Shown here: piece by piece, positions 56,706 through 64,000 of the stretch
Layout: the number at the start of each line of letters is the position of its first letter
Position numbering within the stretch: position 1 is the first letter of the stretch
Origin: Ctenosaura bakeri
Taxonomy: Eukaryota > Chordata > Lepidosauria > Squamata > Iguanidae
Assembly: GCA_948474755.1 (NCBI GenBank)
Contig: CAOLHI010001043.1
Location: 372,001 to 436,000, forward strand
DNA: 64,000 nucleotides
Direction: 5' to 3'
The notes under the pieces: generated by a model
What the model was told of the DNA's origin: nothing
The model's input: the letters and a program-made list of their open reading frames with translations, nothing else
The model's database searches: none
Translations under genes and position numbers: made by a program

Positions 56706-57176
56706 CACCAATTCAAAGCATGGCTTCTTATTAAAGCCTCTGGAGTCTAACTGATTTTATGTAATTTACACGTGTGCAATGGTTGGCGTTATTTTAAATT
56801 GTTCCACCTGGTTCTGAAAAATAGTCTAGTCTTAACTGAAAACTGATTTAATTTATTTGTAGTCTTTTAGACATTATTATTATTTTTGTTTTAGATTTAT
56901 TTCAATGTAAGCTGCCCTGAGATTTTCAGATATAGGCAGGATGTAAATATTTTAATACAAAAAAATTAACAAAATTTCACATTTTATATATTATCATAAT
57001 TATCTTTGAAATTCGTGGCTTATACTATGGATGGCAAAAACGATAAGCAAATAATATAGTACCAAGAAATACAAAAATGTGCAATGTAGTCAGGCCTGAT
57101 CCCTGATAATTTGTACTTGCTTCCCCCCTCTTGTATGGCCTGGAATGAATGATTCAGAAAAAGCAACAGACCTCAC

Positions 57177-57230
57177 TATCTGACATGTCGGACTCTGATT
57201 CCTCCTTCACTGACTCAGAATCACCATCAG
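57177..57230 (-). CDS. Candidate 54-nt internal coding exon, acidic Ser/Glu/Asp-rich
   Basis: The minus strand shows a pyrimidine-rich acceptor ending TTTTCTCTAG, then 54 open bases, then a donor reading GTGAGG. Both junctions fall after the first base of a codon (phase 1-1), so the exon could be skipped without changing frame. It encodes DGDSESVKEESESDMSD plus a split codon, which suggests a disordered acidic tail. No repeat family covers it. It lies upstream of CABLES2 on the same strand, where RBBP8NL sits in mammals, so a 3' exon of RBBP8NL is possible. I do not recognise the peptide itself. Spurious splice consensus around a chance open stretch is the main alternative. Confidence 0.4.
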
Positions 57231-57594
57231 CTAGAGAAAACAAAGACAGGCAGTAGATTAGATGTAGGTGAAACATTGGTCTGCATCACAACAACTGTCC
57301 TTGGGAATGAAGGAACTAGCCCATTGTGCATAAACCAGAACTAAACATACTGGGATATGGAATGCTAGTCATGTGAGAGGATCCACAGGACCTAGAAGGG
57401 CTTTGAGCAGAATGCCTCTAACATCAAACTTACATGAGTGTTCGTACCTATGGCAAAACATATGCCCTTGTATATCAGCTGTTGGGAGTGAGAGATCGAT
57501 GGTGCAGTTCCTCTCATGTCCTGCTAGGGAGCTTCCCATAGACAACTAATTGAGTACTTGATAAAGCAAAGGAGAGTCAGTATTTATTTGAATG

Positions 57595-57800
57595 TTGCAC
57601 CAAGACACTGGGAGACCAGAGTTTGAATCTCCACTTGGCTAGGGAAACCTACTGGGTGACCTTGGGCAAGTCACACTCTCTCAACCTCAGAGAAAAGCAA
57701 GGGCAACCCTCCTGAACAAATTCTGCCAAGAAAACCCTGTGATATCTCTGCCTTAGGGCTGCCATAAGTCAGAAATTACTCGAAGGCACACAACAACAGC
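57595..57800 (+). mobile_element. Sauria SINE
   Basis: GGGAGACCAGAGTTTGAATC, CTGGGTGACCTTGGGCAAGT and CTCGAAGGCACACAACAACA are present in order. Confidence 0.82.
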
Positions 57801-58021
57801 AATAATGTACAGATAGCTCTTTTTTTTTATAGAGTACTGCTGGCACTGGGGCTAGCTATAATGCAAAGCAAGATGATGGAACTATTTCCTGATCATCATC
57901 AAGAAAGGCCCTAACTGTATCAATGTGCAGCAAGTCTGCACGTGAACTAGCCAGGCGTGGGAATCAGAAAAGACAGTGCTCTTAAATGCAGATGGCCACA
58001 AATGGTATTAAATGGAGGGGT

Positions 58022-58022
58022 A

Positions 58023-58075
<53 letters not shown>
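58022..58075. repeat. Compound microsatellite (TG)n(AG)n
   Basis: Uninterrupted TG units to about 58046 pass directly into AG units to 58075. Other dinucleotide runs are at 5698-5720 (TA), 6118-6152 (TA then CA), 37857-37876 (CA) and 39361-39380 (CA). Confidence 0.95.
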
Positions 58076-58077
<2 letters not shown>

Positions 58078-58987
58078 TTCTACTAGTTACATGCTGGCCC
58101 AATGGATTAGGTGAGTAATAGTGGTGGTTGGGGATTGACATTGATGGTAAAAGAGTTTGGAAAAAATTGTGGTAATTTTCCTACTCTGTGGCCAAAACAG
58201 AAAGCAGAAGTAAAGCTGAAGGGAATCCTTATCTAAGTTGACAATATTTCTAGCACTATTTAGAAGAGCTGTCCCACAGGTAACAAAAAATGCCCGTTGC
58301 CACAACATGCACCTTTCCTCACTTACACATCTTGTATATAGAGTGCTTTGTTATGTGACTGGTCATTGCAAAGCAAACATGGGTTAAGTGTGGTTGCTGC
58401 AGCACATCTCCAAATCTCATTGTTGGAGGAAAAGCAGGTTTATCTCAAGGCATTCATGTTCCATGTAAATATTTAGTTCGAGTTTCAGAGGAGAGTTGGC
58501 AAGAGGGCTGACATAAATCCTGGCACTTCCCAGCAGTAGGGAGGGATCTGTCCAGCCTAAAGCAAAGGGGCACAGGACTTCCAGAAAGGACTTTTTAAAA
58601 AATAGGGTTTGGAGCTAAGTGCTGCATATTACAGAAACCAGCAGAGACAAGAAAGTTGCCATGAATGCCATTATAATGTTGACACAAGAAATAATGTTAC
58701 CATGCTGTACATACCCAATCTGTGATATAATGTGATTGACTATAAATAGTGTTTAATTGGCATGAAATAGGTATAAATCTTGCACTTATGGCTGAAAACC
58801 ATGTGGACAGGAAAAGACCCTGGCTGGAAACTTCAAAGGTAGGGCAAAGGACCTTAGCATGGTCAGGTCATAAGTTTGGGAGGATCAGTTGGACAGACCG
58901 AACTGATGGGTGTTAGCTGGTCCACTAAAGTACCCAAGTCTAGGGAACAATAGCGAACAAAGCTACTAGAAGAAGTACCGTATCCAA

Positions 58988-59940
58988 AATGTTGACATCC
59001 TGTTACCTCTGTCCTTTTGTTCCATCATCTTTCCAGTCATGAGGAGGCTATCATGATTTCCGTCAGTGCTTTGTCCTCTGCCACAAAGACAATCAGAACC
59101 TTCCATTCCCCTTTGTCAGCTCTGCCACAAAGCAATTAACACATTCCCTTTCAGGGCAGAAAAAGGGTATTTAAACCCTGCCTCAGACCCTGGCTTTTTG
59201 CTGGTACTTTGGACACATGTTAGTGTGTTATGCTGCATGAGGGTCCCCAGATTCCTGTTCATTGTACTGCCCTCAGACTCCCCAGTCTGAGGCCCTTTTC
59301 GTATGGCATTTCTGATGCGAAAGGGCCCCTTGAGCGTTGTGCAAATGTGAGGAGCGGTCTACACAACACACTCACATTTGCGCAACGCTCCAGGGCTTGA
59401 CACGGAATGCACATGCATTTTTTCATTTTCGGCTTGAAGCTGAAAATGCTGTGTGGTCGTGCATCGGTCCGGGGCCCCACGTGCACTTACCTTGCGTGCG
59501 GAGCCTTTGGAGCTGGGCTGGTCATGCTTCCTGTCTCAGTGCAGCCTGGGAAGATCCCAGGCTACACTGCAAAAGGAAGAGGTGGGGCTCTCATGCGAGC
59601 AGGAAGCTTGTGCAGAGCCGAAGAAGCAAGGAAGCGAGAGCCTCTCTCTGGAGGCTGCTTGTGCAAGCACGGCACCCCAGCGCCGAAAATGGGTGAGTTG
59701 CAGAAAGGGTCTGAGACATCTTGCCTCAATCCTCTTCTGCTTCAGGAATGGTAATTCTCATCCACTTCATCCCAAAATCTCCCCTATCCAACCTTTCCCT
59801 CTTTTCCTTCTGCTAGCCTTGTATGGTTTGTGAGACCACTTGATTTCTTGTATATTGTGGTTTTCCCCAGTAAAGACATTCTTTTGACTTTTAACTGGAG
59901 TTCTACAGTTAGTATCGATATACACAGGTGAAAATGTCCT
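58988..59940 (+). mobile_element. Possible LTR interrupted by a Harbinger-like element
   Basis: TGTTGACATCCTGTTACC could be an LTR start. GTATTTAAACCCTGCC near 59168 looks like a TATA region, and CAGTAAAGACATTC near 59866 like a polyadenylation region. The element at 59291-59711 splits it. I cannot fix the boundaries or see a duplication. Confidence 0.35.
59291..59711. mobile_element. GC-rich Harbinger-like element, 421 bp, TGA duplication
   Basis: The ends GGCCCTTTTCG and CAGAAAGGGTC are imperfect inverted repeats, flanked by TGA at 59288-59290 and 59712-59714. The interior is unusually GC- and CpG-rich for this window. It contains two hairpins, at 59332-59390 and around 59536-59568. There is no transposase. 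It interrupts an LTR-like sequence. Confidence 0.6.
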
Positions 59941-59999
59941 GTGGTTACCCCCCTCTCACAGGCCTCCTTTGATCAACAATTTCCCATCTTTCTAAGGAG

Positions 60000-62131
60000 A
60001 TGCTGGGACTGCTGGAGGGCCTCACGGTCCCCCATCTCTTGGGATAACAATAGAATAGGGTCTGTGTATACCTGGACCTGGCCTACATTACAGGCCTTCC
60101 AGTTTCCATGTGCGGAGTCACCAGGAAGCCAAACAGTGCCTAATGGACCAAAGTGCACAAGACACAAAGCTGTTTTCTGAACTTTGTGTCAATATTACAA
60201 GGAAACAGCCACATAAAATCTTAGTGTTTCTGTCTCACACACCCAGAGAGTAATCAGTTGATACCTCTGCCTTGATTAAATCTCTTTATATGCAAATCAA
60301 AATACTTTTTTTAAAAGAGTCTTCCACTAATGCAGAATCCTGATTCTCTGGTCTAGACGACGTGTTCCAAAAATGTTCTGATGCATACAACTATCAGTTC
60401 AGCAAGACCAGCTCTGCTTTCCAGCTCAGCCAGTAGAACTGGTATATTGAAGCAACTTTTCTATTTATGGAGGAAACATGCTCTTTTCTCCTCGTATGAA
60501 AAAGCCATTTTGCTAAAGTGCGCCGAGAAAAAGTGTGTGGGAAAGAGGTTTCTAGTCCTTATAAGGCAAACAACAATTTAAGTAAAGAAATGAGAAAAGT
60601 TTGTGGTTTCTGGCTCACTCATTCTCACTGTACAACTCTTTCTTGTGTATCTGCAGCTCAATGTATAGCATAGGCCATTTGCAGTCTAGACTATTATAGC
60701 ACTATTATTCCACTTTCAACATTCTATGGAATCCTGGGGTTTGCGCAAACCCCAGGATTCCATAGGATGTTGAAAGTGGAATAATAGCACTATAACGATC
60801 TAGTCCGCAAATGGCCATAGGCTTCAGATGCAGATGGTCTCAGGTTAAATCCCTGGCACCTTTAGTGATAGGAAAGATTTCTGCCTAACTGTTGCCAGTC
60901 AAAGCAGTTAGCCTTGGCCTAAAAGGACAAATAGTCTAGGGATCACTATGGACATATTTGTCAGGATTCTATATCAGGAGTGTGTAGTATAAATCTCCAC
61001 ACACAGCTATACACTGATTGTACTAAGGCAATGCTTATACTGCATGACAGTTGAGCAAAGTCATCAAAGCTGCAATCCTATACAGCTCAGCATAGTGTAG
61101 TAGTTCCACGTGCAGAACTAAACTATGCAGAGTCACTGACCGTTCCCATGGATCTACCATATTGCTGGACATTTGTGTCTGGGGGAGACCAGGGGAGGGG
61201 AAGAATTGCAGAAGCATCCAGCTATGTCCCTGTAGTCACAAGCAAAGTGGTCACATGATCTGCTGAGGTCCTCCAGGATCTTCCAGAGGCCTCATAGGCT
61301 GAGGTAATCATTCCACACCTTGCTTTGGGTACATGACAAGACCCCTCTGTGATCCCCTCCACCTATTCTTCTTTAGGAATGAATGATTGAGGATAGGGGA
61401 GCTTCAGTAGCAATATGATAGGTATGGAGGTGCTTTCATTGCTATGGAAGGAAGAAGGGAATACTAATCTCTGCAATGATCCAAAATAGACATATGCACG
61501 TCTGGGGTTAACTGATACATATATATGTTGCTAACAGGATACCAGCTCAGCATGCAACTGAATGCATGGCCATGGTCAGACGTGCGTGCACATTCATGCT
61601 CAAATCCATTTCCCCAAGCATGAACTGAATGCAGATGTTCCACATCAGAGAAGAACATTCAACTGTTTTGAGAAATTGCACAACTAAGACATCTATAGGG
61701 TTCCAACCTATGGCTATAGGCTAATGTCAGAAATTTTTAGTTTTCCACCTGAATGGCTTATATCAGAGATGTGCAAAGTGTGCCTCAAAATGTGTTGAAC
61801 ACAAAAATGTAGACCAGGGGCTTTGAGGAGGCCTGGGAGCCTCAAAAAGACCCTGGAGGGCTACCTCTTCAGGGGTCCCAATCACCATTTTTACATTTGT
61901 CAAAAACTCAGTTTTTCTACTTCTTTCTCCACCTATCCTCCATTTCCCTCTCCAAACTAAATACAAGTAAATGGACATTAACTACTTCCTCTTCTCCCTA
62001 CCCCCAGGATTTCTTTCCATTTTGGGTAGGTGGTGGTAGCACAGCTCACTTTGGGCCCTGGGAGCAGAAAATAACTTGTCCATCTTTGGCTAATAGGATA
62101 TTAGAGGTTTCTGTTAAGTACAGAAATCTTA
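60000..62131. other. Interval upstream of candidate exons
   Basis: Apart from the foldback at 60673-60816, no gene or repeat was recognised. Open stretches on both strands at 59940-60180 lack splice or family support. Confidence 0.35.
60673..60816. mobile_element. Harbinger-like foldback MITE, 144 bp, ATA duplication
   Basis: Left GGCCATTTGCAGTCTAGAC and right TCTAGTCCGCAAATGGCC arms meet at a short centre, GGGGTTTGCGCAAACCCC, making the whole element nearly one continuous palindrome. ATA is at 60670-60672 and 60817-60819. Confidence 0.85.
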
Positions 62132-62334
62132 GGCCCTTTCTGCCCTACACTGTTATATTGCTATTATTCCACTTTCAACATCCTATGGAATCTTGGGGTT
62201 TGCGGTTTAGGGAGGGGCCTTTAGAATTCTCAGCCTGAGAGCTCTTTGACCTTAGTAGACTACAAACTCCAGAATTCCACAGGATATTGAAAGTGGAATA
62301 ATAGCGCTATAACGGTGTAGGGCAGAAATGGCTC
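62132..62334. mobile_element. Harbinger-like foldback MITE
   Basis: Left arm GGCCCTTTCTGCCCTACAC and right arm GTGTAGGGCAGAAATGGC enclose the family core and the centre GAATTCTCAGCCTGAGAGCT. TTA precedes and TTG follows, so the duplication is imperfect. Confidence 0.78.
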
Positions 62335-62918
62335 TTGTGTCTGCTCTAATCAGAGTTTGTTTAATTTGGAAACATCAGCTGTTCAAGGGATTTATACAAC
62401 ATGATTGGCCTGGTATAAGGGCTAAAACTACTGGTTGAACAACAAATGCATTTTCTGAGAAGCTCTTGAACTTAGATAATGCAGCTGATTGGATTAATCA
62501 GGACTGTGAGGAAAGGTGCTGCTTGTCTTTTGAATGGTGGTTAGGTCAACATGGCATGTGTACTGTTCTTGCTACAGACAGAGTTACTGGCTCAGTCTGT
62601 TACAACAGCAAACACAAAAAAGACTCTTATTCCCATGGCACCTTGGCCTCACAAACTTATTGTAATGTAAGCTATTCGTGGAAAGGTGTCCAGTTAAGTC
62701 TTTTAGTATTTAAAGTGGCACGCAAGTCCCATGTTTGTACAAATAACTCCAGAGAATGTGTTAATCACTGAAGTCTTAGTTAAAGAGCTGTGAGTTCTTT
62801 TTGCAAACTCAGGGATGACAATTTAACACCTAACTGGAGAAGTGACTAGAATTGGACTGAGACCACAGTGCCAGTGAATTCTTCCCAATTCATTTCCTCC
62901 CTCTCTCATCCTAAAGCT

Positions 62919-63470
62919 CAGTGGTTCTTAACCTGGGGTCCATGGACCTCTGGGGGGGGGGTGTCAACGGAGCACTGCATAGGGTTGCCATTCACCTGGA
63001 AGCACTTCTTTCAAAAGAAGCATTTACCTCTACTCTCTCGGTTTTCCTTCAATGAGAAACGGCACTACTTTCACACTTTTCCCCAACACTTTCACCCAAT
63101 ACAGCACTGAGACCCTTACTTTCCAAATGATGCTTTGGGGGAAAGGGCAAAAGAAATTATTCTTTAGGCCAGCCTGCTATTCATAACTTTCCTTTAGGAA
63201 ATTCCCATCTAATCTACTCTGCTGATACTTGAAGAATCTCACAGTGCTACTCCAGAGACCCTTTAACAAGCCTCCTTTCCTTTGGACTGTCTACTGGAAA
63301 AATAAGGAATAAGGGTGAGCAACTTTAAACAAATATTTGAATATTTAAGTTAATATTTGACTATTAAAATCTAAACTTAAATATGTAAACTTGAGTTAAG
63401 TCTTGGGGGTCCCTGGCAATAAATTATATGTACAGGGGGTCCTCAGTAGAGAAAAGGTTAAGAACCACTT
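62919..63470. mobile_element. Old hAT (Charlie-like) element
   Basis: The left terminus CAGTGGTTCTTAACCTGGGG and right terminus AAAAGGTTAAGAACCACTT are classic hAT inverted ends. GGGGTCC and GGGGGTCC follow each terminus internally. The 8-bp duplication is not recognisable, consistent with age. Between the ends there is no intact reading frame. Confidence 0.8.
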
Positions 63471-63784
63471 TGTTAGTTGCCTAGCAGAAGAAGAGGAGGT
63501 GGTAAGTATCTGCCATTATCAGGCCAGCCAACTTATGATGGCCCTTGGAACTAGAGACCTTCACAAGCCCCAGTCAACAGAGCTGCTCAAGTCTTGGAAA
63601 CTATGGCTGTGGCTTACTTGACTGGGGCGATCCACCTGGAATGCAGCCTCACTCTTTTCCTACTGCCTTCCCCTGTTCCCAGCACTATTGCCTTTCCCCA
63701 ATAAGTCATGCCATTCATGATGTGTTCAAATTATAGTGGCCTCAGTTTAGACATTTTGGTTTCTAGGGAGAGTTCAGCCTTGAT

Positions 63785-64000
63785 TTGCTCTCAGATCCAT
63801 GTATCTGTCTTTTTGGCAGTCCATGTTCTCTGACAAACTCTCCTCCAGCACCACCTTTCAAATGAACTGATTTTTCTTTTCCTGTCAACTTTCTTCACTG
63901 ACCATCTTTCTTGACAATCATGTGTGGAAATTAGAAATACTATGGCATGGATAATTCTGACTTTTTTATTTTTGGGAAAAAGTGCAGGGATCACTCTCCT
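63785..64000 (-). mobile_element. Bov-B (RTE) LINE fragment reaching the window edge
   Basis: The minus frame contains DRKRKISSFERWCWRR and TWTAKKT, matching the conserved FE.WCWRR...WTA motif of Bov-B ORF2. It runs off the window, so more of the element may follow. Confidence 0.7.

Noticed and set aside
59940..60180. Coding exon in the open frames at 59941-60180
   Set aside because: Open on both strands, without paired splice sites or recognisable family motifs; likely chance.
57000..64000. Zinc fingers of GATA5 or the PLDLS motif of RBBP8NL
   Set aside because: I looked for both because of expected synteny and saw neither on the minus strand; they probably lie beyond the window.

Overview
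The window is vertebrate nuclear DNA, most probably from a squamate reptile and plausibly an iguanian lizard. The argument rests on its repeats: tRNA-headed Sauria SINEs, 5S-rRNA-headed Sauria SINEs, Bov-B (RTE) LINE 3' ends, CR1 LINEs, L2-like 3' ends, and hAT, Tigger-like and Harbinger-like non-autonomous DNA transposons. Base composition is AT-rich and CpG-poor except for one CpG island. There are no prokaryotic features.

The only gene I recognise with confidence is CABLES2 (CDK5 and ABL1 enzyme substrate 2), on the minus strand. Its promoter lies at about 25.8-26.1 kb and its first coding exon at 25189-25805. The exon carries the family motif RRRQAALFFLNNISLDGRPP and ends in a consensus splice donor. 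Everything from 25188 down to 1 is then inferred to be intron 1; I found no second exon there. The CpG island is bracketed by two Harbinger-like foldback elements.

Upstream of CABLES2 (27-64 kb) is mostly repeat-filled intergenic DNA. Two exon-like segments on the minus strand (57177-57230 and 49674-49804) are phase-compatible and could be the 3' end of another minus-strand gene. In mammals RBBP8NL sits directly upstream of CABLES2 in this orientation, but the sequence alone does not prove identity.

The rest is a layered record of transposition. A family of near-perfect foldback elements has GGCC-type ends and 3-bp target duplications; seven of its members fall in the 5 kb around the CABLES2 promoter. 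Other notable items are two hAT elements with perfect 8-bp target duplications (26807-27566 and 44719-45088), a Tigger-like element nested in a related one (50309-51179), a retroviral-type solo LTR (12573-13011) and a 271-codon open CR1 reverse-transcriptase fragment (55885-56700). There are also two low-copy repeat families I cannot name, two short tandem duplications and two CTCF-like sites. Nothing forms an operon or multigene system. The features most worth following up are the foldback cluster at the promoter and the candidate 3' exons.
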